Shown one piece after another: positions 1-9,871 of a stretch of DNA of 64,000 nucleotides. The notes beneath the pieces are model-generated. The model was not told the DNA's origin. It saw only the letters and a list, made by a program, of their open reading frames with translations, and did no database searches. The stretch is from an uncultured Chloroflexota bacterium (GTDB taxonomy: Bacteria; Chloroflexota; Anaerolineae; Anaerolineales; Anaerolineaceae). A program made the translations under genes and the position numbers. The stretch lies in NCBI GenBank assembly GCA_902786265.1, contig CADACE010000016.1, forward strand, positions 27,439 to 91,438, written 5' to 3'. How positions within the stretch are numbered: the first letter of the stretch is position 1; each line of letters opens with the position of its first letter.

Positions 1-2252
1 TTCTCCGCTATGGCCTCGCGGGACTGACAGCCGCGGTTTATTTTGTCAACAGAAGAAAATGCGGATTTTCCGCCCTGTTCTTTTCAACATGCTATGCTCT
101 GATGAGTTTTAACATCATCAACGCGGAGAATACCAACCTGCGTGAAAGTGCTTTGGTGCTGCCGCTGGTGATCATGGGACTGGAACAGCTCATCGAACAG
201 GGAAAAATTCAGACTTATATATGGTCGTTGGCTGCTGCCATTTTTCTCAATTTTTATTCCGGTTATCAGATTTGCATTTTTGCGGCCATATATTTTCTGT
301 TTTTTTACTGTCAAAAATCCGGGAATACTTCTTTTGGCAAAACCTTATGGCGGTTTATTTATTCATCGCTGTTGGCTGTAGGGATATGCGCTTTTCTTTT
401 GATTCCCGTTGTACTGCAGCTGCAGAACGGACCGAAATCCTTTGATCCTGACATTCTGAAGTTCCGCATCAACATGCCATGGCGTGGGTTGTTCGGGAAG
501 CTGCTCGTTTCTGCTTATGACGTGGAACAATTTAAGGCCGAAGGACTGCCCAATTTATATATCAGCCTGTTTTGCGCAATATTGCTGCCGATGTATTTTG
601 TAAACCCGAAAATCCCCGCAAAAAAGCGGGGGCTCACTGCGGGGCTGCTGGCCTGCTTCATTCTCATCATGCAGGTCAATCCGCTGAACCTCGCGCTGCA
701 CGGATTCAACCAGCCGGGCTGGTGGCCTTACCGCTATTCATTTATTATATGTTTTCTCCTGCTCTGTATCGTTCAGGATAACTACGCGCATCGCACAAGC
801 TGGACAATTCCGGGACTGTTCCTTTCCGCTGCCTGCTTTATCCTGCTCCTGTGGTGTCTGGCAGCAGCCGGTTATGACTGGATGACAACGAATTCACTGG
901 TTTTGAATTTCATTCTGCTCGCAGCATCATTCATACTGATTTGTTTCGGATTTATGCGGAAAGATCAGGCTGCCCCGGCGATCCTTTTTGTTTTGACCTC
1001 GCTTGAACTGTTTCTCAACGCTTCTCATTTTCTCACGATCAATACAGCATATGAACGCAGCAATACCGTCAGTGATTATGTTGACTATTACACAACAAAT
1101 CAGCCGGTTTTTGATGAGATCAGAAAAATGGATGATGGTTTCTACCGGACAGAGAAAAACCATTTCCGCACTGCCAACGACCCAATGCTGTTTGGTTACA
1201 ATGGGATCACGCATTATTCCTCAACTCTCAACAAAGATGTGATGAGTTTTCTGCCGCGAGCCGGATTCCGTTACTACCCATACCGTTTTCTGTACTGGGA
1301 AGGTTCGGATGTTTCCATGGACAGTCTGCTGGGGATCAAATATCTTGTGTCTGCCGACCAGATGCATAAGCCTTATTCACCCGTTTTTGACAACGGTACT
1401 TACACCGTATACGAAAATCCATATGCGCTCCCCATCATGTTCACCGCATCACCGGCTGTCATGGAAGCTGACTTATATGATGAAAAAGGTGGATTCGAAT
1501 TCCAAAATCAAATATTCAGCGCACTGACAGGAAAAAGGATTGAAATCTTTCATCCTGCAGACTCCGATGCCCCCGTCAGCAGTGAACTTGATATTCAGTC
1601 CTTTTCTGCTGATACCTGCTATTTTTCTGATGAAAATGAAGAAGAAAAAAAATCAACGGGGAGCCTTTCCTGGAACATAACAGCCCAAGACAACAGCACA
1701 CTTTACGCATTTTTCCCGGCTGAAAACATTTTCCCGGTAACACTGCGGCTCAATGACAAACCATTTGGGCGTTACTTTGATAACTTCTCTTACCATATTC
1801 TCCGCCTCGGGAATTTTGAGAAAAATGAAAGGATAACGCTCGAAATGAGCCCGATGGAAGACCGTATATGTATCGGTAATGCCCAGTTTTATCATGAAAA
1901 CACAAATTTGCTCGAAGAAGCGGTTTCCATGCTGAGGGAAGATGAAACTGAGCTCCGAAAAATCAGCAGCTCGCATCTGGAAGGAAGTTTTACCGCCTCC
2001 GCGGATAGAGTTTTATTCTTCACCATTCCATACAATAGCGGCTGGACGATCCGCATTGACGGTCAGAAAACTCCGGTGACAAAGGTTCTCGGCACATTCA
2101 TGGCTGTTGAAGTGCCAACCGGAACTCATACGATCGAAATGCGCTATATTCCGACCGGTTTGATTCCGGGTATAATCATTTCTCTTTCTTCTGTGGCTGT
2201 AGCTCTTTTGCTTGGGAAAAGGAAATCCGCTACCACAGTCCCGGGAAAATAA
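1..2252 (+). CDS. YfhO-family membrane protein, 3' part (5' end outside window)
   Basis: The frame is open to the left edge; codons from position 3 read into the CYALMSF-type segment typical of YfhO proteins, so the true start lies upstream. What is visible is a series of about nine hydrophobic segments in the first ~290 residues, then a large outside domain (DYVDYY, then a region that reads as beta-sandwich), and a final membrane helix before a basic tail (GKRKSATTVPGK). YfhO proteins are multi-spanning GT-C-like proteins; in Bacillus and Listeria relatives they help glycosylate lipoteichoic or wall teichoic acid. The substrate here cannot be told. It is followed after 8 bases by another GT-C protein, so the two are probably one operon for surface glycan assembly. 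Confidence 0.85.
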   Translation, partial: LRYGLAGLTAAVYFVNRRKCGFSALFFSTCYALMSFNIINAENTNLRESALVLPLVIMGLEQLIEQGKIQTYIWSLAAAIFLNFYSGYQICIFAAIYFLFFYCQKSGNTSFGKTLWRFIYSSLLAVGICAFLLIPVVLQLQNGPKSFDPDILKFRINMPWRGLFGKLLVSAYDVEQFKAEGLPNLYISLFCAILLPMYFVNPKIPAKKRGLTAGLLACFILIMQVNPLNLALHGFNQPGWWPYRYSFIICFLLLCIVQDNYAHRTSWTIPGLFLSAACFILLLWCLAAAGYDWMTTNSLVLNFILLAASFILICFGFMRKDQAAPAILFVLTSLELFLNASHFLTINTAYERSNTVSDYVDYYTTNQPVFDEIRKMDDGFYRTEKNHFRTANDPMLFGYNGITHYSSTLNKDVMSFLPRAGFRYYPYRFLYWEGSDVSMDSLLGIKYLVSADQMHKPYSPVFDNGTYTVYENPYALPIMFTASPAVMEADLYDEKGGFEFQNQIFSALTGKRIEIFHPADSDAPVSSELDIQSFSADTCYFSDENEEEKKSTGSLSWNITAQDNSTLYAFFPAENIFPVTLRLNDKPFGRYFDNFSYHILRLGNFEKNERITLEMSPMEDRICIGNAQFYHENTNLLEEAVSMLREDETELRKISSSHLEGSFTASADRVLFFTIPYNSGWTIRIDGQKTPVTKVLGTFMAVEVPTGTHTIEMRYIPTGLIPGIIISLSSVAVALLLGKRKSATTVPGK

Positions 2253-2260
2253 AGGTTTTT

Positions 2261-4225
2261 ATGAAGATGACGAAAAATGTAAATAAGGTTCTGCCGCTCC
2301 TCATATTTGCGGCATTTTTCGCGGTTTTTCTTATGATTGGACTGAAAATATTCGATGATTACGGTCCGGTAAGTGAAGAGAGGAACCAGATCGATGCCGG
2401 ACATATCATCTGGGCTTATATCACCGGGGATAAATCCCATTTTCCGGAACTTCCTGACCTTGAAAACTATATGAACCGTTATTATGGTCAGGGAGCCACC
2501 TTCATAACCGTCATTCTCGAAGCGCTTTTCGGTTTCCGCTGGGACGTCAACCGGGTATGGAAAGTAAGGCGTCTGTGGAATTTTCTGTGTTTCTTCGCAG
2601 CCGCGGTTTGTTTCTTCTGGCTTGTGAAAAAACGATATAAAAGCTATCCGGCTGCCTTCCTTGCTGTCTTGAACCTGATCCTGATTCCCCGCATGTTTCC
2701 GGAAGTTTTTTATAACGACCGGGATCCGCTTTTCCTTTCCTGGCTGATTTTTTCTTTCTGTGCTCTGATGCTTTTCCTGAGAAAGTCAAATATCTTCACC
2801 GCGGCTCTGCTTGGTGTTGTGACAGCTATTACTATCAATGTACGGATGTTTGGTTTTATCCTTATCCTCCCGATGCTGCTGATTTTTCTGAAATACCCGG
2901 AAAAGCGCCGCCTGTTGATCGCTTCTGTTATCATTTTTGCGGTTTGCTGGTATGTTCTGAACCCAATCGCCTGGAAAAATCCTTTCGGCACCATATCAAC
3001 CTCCATCGTTCATTTAACAACCAGACAGCGGATGCTTGACACACAAGGATCCACCACACTGCTGTTTGCCGGTAAATATTTTCCTGAACAGGATCTTCCC
3101 TGGTATTACCTTCCGTTATGGATCCTGATCTCCACACCTGTCATGCTCCTGTGTATGTTTCTTTACGGCGGTACAGCCTGTTTCACCGGCAAAGGGAATC
3201 AAACAAAATCTGATTCCGGCTGGCACATAATCGATATCAGCCTTACCGCGTTCTTTGTTCTCTTCATCATCGGCATCCCGATCCTGCGGCCGACACTATA
3301 CAGCGGTTGGAGACATTTTTATTTTCTGAACTTCAGTTTCGTATGGTTTGCCGCTTACGGAATAGATCGTCTCCTGAAATCACCAAACAAATGGATGAAA
3401 ACCGGTGTTATTCTTTTGGAATGCGCCTCTCTCCTGATCACTTTAACCGGAATGGTAAAAGCACATCCATACGAAGGCATTTATTACAACCCGCTTTTCA
3501 GGGCATCCGCGCCTGATAATTTTGAAAGGGATATGGGATATACTTCAACTCTTGAATGTCTGGAGTATCTGGCAAAGAACTCACCGGATGAAAAAATCGA
3601 AGTTATGAATGCAAATGCCTTTATACCTTTTTCCCTCATCGGCTTACCCAAACCTGTCCGGGAACGTTTTTCAACCATCGACTGGAAAATCCAGCGGACA
3701 CCAATGAAATACGTCATTTTTAATTACAACAATCAGCAGGGCAATGAACAGAAATTCCCGTACTATGCGGCTGTGTATGACATTCAAAGGAACGGGACGA
3801 AACTGGCTGAGATCTTTCAGAGAACAAACAACGGACTTCTGGACCCGGGACAGGCTATTGAATCCGTCACCGCCTCCGTCAATAATGAAATTGCTTCTTT
3901 CATTTTATCGGAAGAAAGCAGCGAAATATGGAGCGGAGCAGAGCAGCATGACCCGGAGGAAACGATCACCATAAAACTGAAAGAAGGAGTACTGCCGGAA
4001 AGTCTGGAACTGTTCCCGGGAGATTCAGCTGAAGCTTCCGAATCACTCATTTTCTTTACCTCAGCAGATGGAAAATCCGGCTGGCAGGAACTGCCCGCGG
4101 AAAAATACGGAACAAACGGCTGGATGTTTGCAAATACACCAGAAAAATATATCCGGATCCAAAGCTGTTCAGATACCACTGATCCCTGGCAGATAAGGCA
4201 GGTTTTGCTTTACGGAAAACCCTGA
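2261..4225 (+). CDS. GT-C type membrane glycosyltransferase (ArnT/PMT-like)
   Basis: A 654-residue protein with about ten to eleven predicted membrane helices in the first ~400 residues and a soluble C-terminal domain of ~250 residues. After the first helix comes an acidic loop (KIFDDYGPVSEERNQIDAGH), the position where GT-C enzymes such as ArnT and protein mannosyltransferases carry their catalytic acidic residues. Such enzymes move a sugar from a polyprenyl-phosphate donor to an acceptor on the outer face of the membrane. It starts 8 bases after the YfhO-like gene and is probably translated with it. It ends only 13 bases from the stop of the convergent acyl-transfer gene, with no clear terminator between. 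Acceptor and sugar are unknown. Confidence 0.75.
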   Translation: MKMTKNVNKVLPLLIFAAFFAVFLMIGLKIFDDYGPVSEERNQIDAGHIIWAYITGDKSHFPELPDLENYMNRYYGQGATFITVILEALFGFRWDVNRVWKVRRLWNFLCFFAAAVCFFWLVKKRYKSYPAAFLAVLNLILIPRMFPEVFYNDRDPLFLSWLIFSFCALMLFLRKSNIFTAALLGVVTAITINVRMFGFILILPMLLIFLKYPEKRRLLIASVIIFAVCWYVLNPIAWKNPFGTISTSIVHLTTRQRMLDTQGSTTLLFAGKYFPEQDLPWYYLPLWILISTPVMLLCMFLYGGTACFTGKGNQTKSDSGWHIIDISLTAFFVLFIIGIPILRPTLYSGWRHFYFLNFSFVWFAAYGIDRLLKSPNKWMKTGVILLECASLLITLTGMVKAHPYEGIYYNPLFRASAPDNFERDMGYTSTLECLEYLAKNSPDEKIEVMNANAFIPFSLIGLPKPVRERFSTIDWKIQRTPMKYVIFNYNNQQGNEQKFPYYAAVYDIQRNGTKLAEIFQRTNNGLLDPGQAIESVTASVNNEIASFILSEESSEIWSGAEQHDPEETITIKLKEGVLPESLELFPGDSAEASESLIFFTSADGKSGWQELPAEKYGTNGWMFANTPEKYIRIQSCSDTTDPWQIRQVLLYGKP

Positions 4226-4238
4226 TATATTTTCAAAA

Positions 4239-5582
4239 TCAATATACAGGTTCCATATATCTATAATTAATTTGTTCACCTGTCTCAGCGCTGCCGGCCT
4301 GTCGAAAATAAACAACAAGCTCACAACCGGAAATTAAATCATAAGGAATGCGAACTTTATCATTTACCGAATAATCCTGAACCGGAATCAAATCACCTGA
4401 GCCGGATATAAAATCTATTTTATACTCATAATAACCCGGATCATTCGAAATCAGATGAAATACACGTTCCTTGTTTTCATAATCGTCGCGATAAAAAATC
4501 CCATAAAAATCTGTGGGACAACTGCGTAACTTATCCGATAAAGAATCATAAAAAACAGATTCCGGAATATCATTATTTATATAATCCGCAAGAAAGGTTG
4601 AGAATTGATCCGCGCCCTGATCATTCAGGTGATGCCAATCCATGAAATTTGTCTGCTTATACGGAAAATAATCATTCGAGACTAAATTTACATCAATAAA
4701 TCCAATGTCGCCCGCTTTTCTTAATTCAGTGATATATTCCAAGAAAACATCATAATTATTTACACAGGTCAATCCAAAATTGGAAACAGGCGGATTAACC
4801 AGAGTAAGTTTGATATTATTTTTTAGACATAATTCTATAATTTTCTTATAAGTATTGAATGTGTCACCAAACGAGAAGTTGGCAGAAATCTCCGGATCTC
4901 TGCTTAAAAACTCGTGATCTTTGGTAGCGTGATAATTCGCGGTATAACCATTTCCCCGGTATTCAAATACGTCATCATTTCCGGTATTAACAAAATAATA
5001 AGTGTGATCTTTGTACTTATCCGTCGATTTTTTCTGTAAAACGCTGTCTATTTTTTTATAATCAGCAATAAATTCCCAATATCTTCTCGCAGGCCAAAAG
5101 CTGTTAACATAATGAGATTCCGAGGATGCATTCAACAAAAGCTCAAGTTTATTCAGAGATGGCCGCAGATAATCCGAAACAATATATACTTGAGTTAAAG
5201 TAGATCTGTCTTTAAATACTTCTACGTCTTCTGCAAGAACGCTGTTGATTTCGAGAAATACTTCATCAATCGAATACAGACTGACAGCTTCTCTGACTAA
5301 AGCCAAAGAAACATCAGGTGTCTGGCCTGAACTCGATGCAGAAAAAACATCTTTTCCCGTTTTTTCAGAGATAAGAAACGGATTTATCCCATCAACAAAA
5401 TGTGATGTACCAACAAACAGGTAATCTATGTTTTTCTGATTATACAATTCATGCATCATCAATCTGGTTTGTGAAGCGGTATCGTCCTGAAGCATATAGG
5501 TCAATAATTTGCAGCCGGAATAAACCAGAACAGCCACAACGAATAGTGCAAAAAGCCTTTTTAAGATCTTTCTCATTTGCAT
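4239..5582 (-). CDS. Membrane-anchored SGNH-like protein, partner of MBOAT acyltransferase
   Basis: A 447-residue protein with one N-terminal membrane anchor (residues ~9-30), then an extracellular domain. GTSHFVDGINP at ~57-67 resembles the block I motif of DltD/AlgJ/AlgX-like SGNH proteins, with Ser in GTSH as the likely nucleophile. MDWHHLNDQGADQF near residue 317 fits the DxxH block that supplies the Asp/His pair. It lies 6 bases downstream of the MBOAT gene. MBOAT plus SGNH pairs pass an acyl group (often acetyl or D-Ala) across the membrane and place it on an extracellular polymer. The target is not shown. The gene is visibly more AT-rich than its neighbours. Confidence 0.8.
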   Translation of the reverse strand: MQMRKILKRLFALFVVAVLVYSGCKLLTYMLQDDTASQTRLMMHELYNQKNIDYLFVGTSHFVDGINPFLISEKTGKDVFSASSSGQTPDVSLALVREAVSLYSIDEVFLEINSVLAEDVEVFKDRSTLTQVYIVSDYLRPSLNKLELLLNASSESHYVNSFWPARRYWEFIADYKKIDSVLQKKSTDKYKDHTYYFVNTGNDDVFEYRGNGYTANYHATKDHEFLSRDPEISANFSFGDTFNTYKKIIELCLKNNIKLTLVNPPVSNFGLTCVNNYDVFLEYITELRKAGDIGFIDVNLVSNDYFPYKQTNFMDWHHLNDQGADQFSTFLADYINNDIPESVFYDSLSDKLRSCPTDFYGIFYRDDYENKERVFHLISNDPGYYEYKIDFISGSGDLIPVQDYSVNDKVRIPYDLISGCELVVYFRQAGSAETGEQINYRYMEPVY

Positions 5583-5588
5583 TAATTC

Positions 5589-7019
5589 CTAAAAAAACGC
5601 ATAAGCAAAACCGGACGTAGAATACCCCGAGCCATAAATTCCAAAGAACAAAACGATGATCACACCCAGTGCATAAACCACCCATTTCGCCAATGGGTTC
5701 AATTTGGCAATGAACTCTCTGACAGAGCCTTCAGCTTCTTTCTTTTCAACCATCCATAAAACTAAAATTGAAATCACCAAAATCACAAAATTCACTCCAC
5801 TCAATCCATAACGAGTGAAAGAATAAATATCCAGCCTGCCAATACCAAAATCTTTAAAGATTATTCTGAATAATAATTTAGTATTTCGAAAACCGCAGCC
5901 AACCGCCAAAATGCCGGTTATAAGTAATGAGGAAAATGTGCGAACAGTTTGAAAGACATGCCAATCCGCAGTATTTTCATTAATATGAAGTATTTTTTTA
6001 AATTTTGTAAATACCGGATCCAAAATTTCAGCAAGAATAATAACAACGCCCCAATAACAACCCCAAATTATAAAATCGATACCGGTTCCATGCCAAATCC
6101 CCGATACAAGGAAGATTATAAAAGTGTTTAAATATTTTCTGAATTTTCCCTTCCGGCTTCCACCTAAGGGAATATAAATATAGTCCCGAAGCCAGATACC
6201 TAATGTTATATGCCAACGTCTCCACAATTCCACAGATGACCTGGAAAAAAAGGGTCTGTCAAAGTTTTTGTCCAGGTTTATACCCATAATTTGGGAAATT
6301 CCTGTCACAATATCCATATACCCCGAAACATCACAATAAAATCCAAAACCAAACAACACTGCTGCTGTCAATAATGAAAGACCACCCAAATCAAAGTCTT
6401 TTAAATTGAGAAAGAGACTATCGAAATACCTGGTCCGTTCAGCAATCACCAGCTTTTTAAAATACCCCCAAATTATCAGCTGAATTCCCATACACAGGTT
6501 TTGATAGCTGAATGTGTGCCCTTCAACAAGCTTAGGCCCGATTATCCGGTATTTTGAAATTGGTCCCTGAATGATTTTCGGGAAATAGAGAACATAAAGC
6601 AGATACTTTAGTATATTTCTTTCAGCACATTGTTTTCCGGTATATACATCTGCCAAATACCCGATCAGGGAAAAGGTATAATAACTGATCCCCATCGGAA
6701 TGATCAGACTGGACAAAAAATCGATATATTTTTTTAGTTTTGTTAATATCAGAACGCTTACAACGACAACAATAACAATAGAAAAAACAAACCTTTTCTT
6801 CCTGCCTTTTTCATTATTATTCTCGATCCAAATCGCAGAATAATATACGATAACAGCGGTAAAAAGTATGACCAGAGAAGCGGCGATACCTGTTGAAAGA
6901 TAATAAAAAACACCGCTGGCAGCTAAAAGAACATACCATCGATGTTTTATCGGAAACAAAAAATATAAAATGATTGTTATTGTAACAAGTACAAAAAAAG
7001 GCAGACTAACAAAACTCAT
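5589..7019 (-). CDS. MBOAT family O-acyltransferase (AlgI/DltB-like)
   Basis: A 476-residue polytopic membrane protein. The family signature is clear: FSRSSVELWRRWHITLGIWL around residues 260-280, then LVSGIWHGTGIDFIIWG near 310-330, whose His is the conserved catalytic histidine of MBOAT enzymes. The middle region (PIIQGPISKYR-like, IPMGISYYTFSLIGYLADVY) also matches AlgI. It would transfer an acyl group from a cytoplasmic donor to the next protein or directly to a surface glycan. No good ribosome-binding site precedes the chosen ATG. With the downstream SGNH gene it forms an AT-rich two-gene unit behind rho and the M23 peptidase, with a 21-base gap. Confidence 0.9.
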   Translation of the reverse strand: MSFVSLPFFVLVTITIILYFLFPIKHRWYVLLAASGVFYYLSTGIAASLVILFTAVIVYYSAIWIENNNEKGRKKRFVFSIVIVVVVSVLILTKLKKYIDFLSSLIIPMGISYYTFSLIGYLADVYTGKQCAERNILKYLLYVLYFPKIIQGPISKYRIIGPKLVEGHTFSYQNLCMGIQLIIWGYFKKLVIAERTRYFDSLFLNLKDFDLGGLSLLTAAVLFGFGFYCDVSGYMDIVTGISQIMGINLDKNFDRPFFSRSSVELWRRWHITLGIWLRDYIYIPLGGSRKGKFRKYLNTFIIFLVSGIWHGTGIDFIIWGCYWGVVIILAEILDPVFTKFKKILHINENTADWHVFQTVRTFSSLLITGILAVGCGFRNTKLLFRIIFKDFGIGRLDIYSFTRYGLSGVNFVILVISILVLWMVEKKEAEGSVREFIAKLNPLAKWVVYALGVIIVLFFGIYGSGYSTSGFAYAFF

Positions 7020-7040
7020 AATACATGGACTGACAAGGTT

Positions 7041-8156
7041 CTACAAAAATTGCCAGGGATTGACATATCCGCCGCCATAACGAACTTCGAAATGGAGGTG
7101 AGGTCCCGTAGAATTACCGGTGGAACCGCCATAACCGATCACCTGACCCTGGGAAACTCCCTGACCACAGGAGACCGCAACACCGGAAAGGTGGGCATAA
7201 AGTGTCTGATATCCGGTGCCATGGTCGATCATTACCATAATACCATAGCCGCCGGAAATCGAGCCTGCGTAAACCACGGTACCGCTGTCCGCGGCATAAA
7301 TCGGACCGCCTTCAACAGTAGCGAGATCAACACCCATATGACCGGCCCCGAAATCGTTACCGACCAGAGAATGGCTGGCACTGGGCCATATAAAACCGCC
7401 GCTGCCATATGCACGATAATCCCATTCACAGCCTCCCGGTCCGGCAATGACCTTTTTAACACCGGAATTCGGAGAATACTCATAAACGACCGGATTAAAG
7501 GCTGTTGTTTCACGATAACCGCCGGGGAAGAGAATAAAATCACCCGCTTTTATGACCGGATTAGTCATATCCAGTTTGTTGACCGGTTCCGCCAAAACAT
7601 CATGAAGCTCTACGCGATATTTATCCGCCAGGCGCTGCATCTGGTCGCTTTCTTTCCATTGGATATAGATCCCATCCGCCGGCGGGATGATCAACTCATC
7701 ACCGACTGAAATATTGTGAGCGTCATCATACAAAACATTGTAATTTGCCCACAGGACCGTCTCCGGTTCCAGTCCGAATTTTTTTGCGATCCCGTACAGG
7801 GAGTCACCGGTTTCAATCGTATAGGTCACCGCTTTCATCCGCATATTTTCCGGCATATGGGTGATGCCGGCGGCAAGCCGGACAACAGATTCTGTTTCCG
7901 GAGCCGCCTCCATCGCATTCATCTCCGGCAGACTTGGATTCGAAACGATATTTTCGACAAGCGTGTTATCCACAGAACCTGTCTGCGTTTGTTCAGTTCC
8001 GCGAATCACCGGTGTCCGCTGAGCGATCACAATACCCATAAAGCCGACGCAGGCAAATGCAGCCAGCCACAACACAACAGGCAGGATCCAGTTCGGTGCG
8101 GATTTTTCAACCGGTTCGGGCCTTACTTCCCGCCCGCTTTTCACGTTTATGTTCAA
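7041..8156 (-). CDS. LysM-M23 peptidoglycan endopeptidase
   Basis: 371 residues: a membrane anchor at ~26-47, a linker, a LysM domain (YTIETGDSLYGIAKKFGL, ~110-160), a second weaker LysM-like stretch (~165-215) and a C-terminal M23 domain. The M23 zinc and catalytic motifs are present: HMGVDLA, LYAHL and GPHLHFEV. Such proteins cut peptide cross-links of peptidoglycan or, if degenerate, activate amidases; here the motifs look intact. The first codon is TTG and overlaps the rho stop (TTGA), with GGAGGG just upstream, so translation is probably coupled to rho; a GTG four codons later is the other possible start. Confidence 0.88.
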   Translation of the reverse strand: MNINVKSGREVRPEPVEKSAPNWILPVVLWLAAFACVGFMGIVIAQRTPVIRGTEQTQTGSVDNTLVENIVSNPSLPEMNAMEAAPETESVVRLAAGITHMPENMRMKAVTYTIETGDSLYGIAKKFGLEPETVLWANYNVLYDDAHNISVGDELIIPPADGIYIQWKESDQMQRLADKYRVELHDVLAEPVNKLDMTNPVIKAGDFILFPGGYRETTAFNPVVYEYSPNSGVKKVIAGPGGCEWDYRAYGSGGFIWPSASHSLVGNDFGAGHMGVDLATVEGGPIYAADSGTVVYAGSISGGYGIMVMIDHGTGYQTLYAHLSGVAVSCGQGVSQGQVIGYGGSTGNSTGPHLHFEVRYGGGYVNPWQFL

Positions 8157-9427
8157 TTTCCCTCCGTCAGATTTTCAAGGAAGGTAGCGTTATCCTTTGC
8201 TTTGCCCATCCGCTGGATGATTGCCTCAGTCGCCACAGCATTATCCATACCGGCACCCTGCGGCGGTGTGGAAATCATCTGCATATACATACGGCGCATC
8301 AGCCAGACACGCGGCAGCAGATCCGGACCGAGAAGCAGATCTTCACGGCGTGTTCCTGATTTTTCAATATCAATTGCCGGGAAGATCCGGCGTTCCTGAA
8401 GCTTCCGGGAAAGATGAAGTTCCATATTCCCGGTGCCTTTGAATTCTTCATAAACCACATCATCCAGACGGGAACCTGTATCTACCAGTGCTGTTGCCAG
8501 GATCGTAAGCGATCCACCCTCTTCCAGGTTACGGGCAGCACCGAAAAAGCGTTTAGGCGGATACATGGCGGATGGATCCATACCACCGGAAAGTGTACGT
8601 CCGGACTGCGGAACGGTCATGTTATAAGCACGTGCCAGACGGGTCAGGCTGTCCAGCAAGATAACAACATCCTTACCGTTTTCCACCAGACGCTTGGCGC
8701 GTTCCAGGGTGATTTCAGAGGTGCGGACATGCTGGGTGACCGGTTCATCAAAAGTAGATGCGACAACTTCCGCATCTACGGAACGATCCATATCAGTCAC
8801 TTCTTCCGGACGTTCGCCAATGAGTGCAATGATCAGATGAACTTCAGGATATGCGGCTGAAATAGCATTGGCGATCTGTTTCAGGATCGTTGTCTTCCCT
8901 GCCTTTGGCGGAGAGACGATCATTCCGCGCTGCCCGCGTCCGATCGGGGCAATAAGATTGATCAAACGGGTAGCCATGCCGCCGCTTTTATTTTCCAGAT
9001 CAAAGCGTTTGTCCGGGAAAATCGGGGTCATGGATTCAAAAGATTTGCGGTTGCGGGCTTCTTCCGGAGTCAGTCCATTGATGCTCTCCACCTTGACCAG
9101 CCCCCAGTGACGTTCAGATTCCCGCGGAGGGCGGCACAAGCCGATCACCTGATCACCGTTGCGCAGATCCCAGCGGCGCAGCTGTGCCTGGGAAACATAC
9201 ACATCTTCCGGATGGATCTGATAATTCTGACGAAGGAAACCGATTCCTTCACTCATGATCTCCAAAACACCGCCTCGTATCTCCTTGCCTTCCTTAAGAC
9301 CCTGAGCATGACGAATTTGGACGATCAGATTATCCTTCTTCATCCGGTTGGCATTGGGAATTTCCATCTCTGCCGCAATTTTTCGCAATTGGGCAAGGGC
9401 CGTATTCTCTAATGTTTGATTTTTCAT
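8153..9427 (-). CDS. rho: Transcription termination factor Rho
   Basis: A 424-residue hexameric RNA-dependent ATPase/translocase that ends transcription of untranslated RNA. Seen: an N-terminal SAP-like helical part ([18 protein letters not shown]), the OSB/CSD RNA-binding domain ([14 protein letters not shown], ~55-120), Walker A as [14 protein letters not shown] near 172, Walker B as [17 protein letters not shown], and the Q-loop/R-loop region. Length is normal for a Rho without the large inserts of Actinobacteria. The ATG is preceded at a longish distance by AAGGTG. A 4-base overlap joins it to the M23 gene. The ~150-base leader contains a hairpin and may be used for autoregulation, which is known for rho in other bacteria. 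Confidence 0.97.
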   Translation of the reverse strand: MKNQTLENTALAQLRKIAAEMEIPNANRMKKDNLIVQIRHAQGLKEGKEIRGGVLEIMSEGIGFLRQNYQIHPEDVYVSQAQLRRWDLRNGDQVIGLCRPPRESERHWGLVKVESINGLTPEEARNRKSFESMTPIFPDKRFDLENKSGGMATRLINLIAPIGRGQRGMIVSPPKAGKTTILKQIANAISAAYPEVHLIIALIGERPEEVTDMDRSVDAEVVASTFDEPVTQHVRTSEITLERAKRLVENGKDVVILLDSLTRLARAYNMTVPQSGRTLSGGMDPSAMYPPKRFFGAARNLEEGGSLTILATALVDTGSRLDDVVYEEFKGTGNMELHLSRKLQERRIFPAIDIEKSGTRREDLLLGPDLLPRVWLMRRMYMQMISTPPQGAGMDNAVATEAIIQRMGKAKDNATFLENLTEGN

Positions 9428-9871
9428 AAAAAAGATTCACCTTATAAAAATGGGTAATTGATAGTTCACGGGGCAATGAACGTCAAAAAATATTTACTAA
9501 TAACAATTCAGGAAAAAAATAAAATCCCCATTTCCGCAAAAAACACGGAATACTAATGAATTGATCCGGTACATCAATCAGAATTCATTATATCATCAAT
9601 TTTTAAAAGAACGGAATGTTTTAAACCTCATACCAGCTTTCATGTCATTTATATTCAAATTGTAAAACACACTATCCGCAGCTTATAAGGTTTATTATAC
9701 TCTGATTTTTCTTCTTTACAGGATATTTCCCAAAATTCTATATGACAAAGAATTTTTACAGGTTTTGACTCCCTCACCACTGTCAGAATATTCAGATCGC
9801 CGGGCTTTATTACAGAAGATTTAGGGATATACTGAACCTGTTACCGAAGCAACAGAAAAAGGAGAAATTCT
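9428..9871. promoter_or_regulatory. rho leader/promoter and divergent intergenic region
   Basis: This 444-base AT-rich gap separates rho (-) from the alpha/beta hydrolase (+). On the minus strand an extended -10, TGATATAAT, lies at 9587-9595, giving a rho leader of ~150 bases. The leader holds a hairpin (TTCCG...CGGAA, 9530-9552 region) with a T-rich loop. On the plus strand TTGACT at 9765-9770 may be a -35 for the hydrolase, but no good -10 follows at proper spacing. AAAAAGGAG precedes the hydrolase ATG. No further gene or repeat was seen. Confidence 0.45.
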
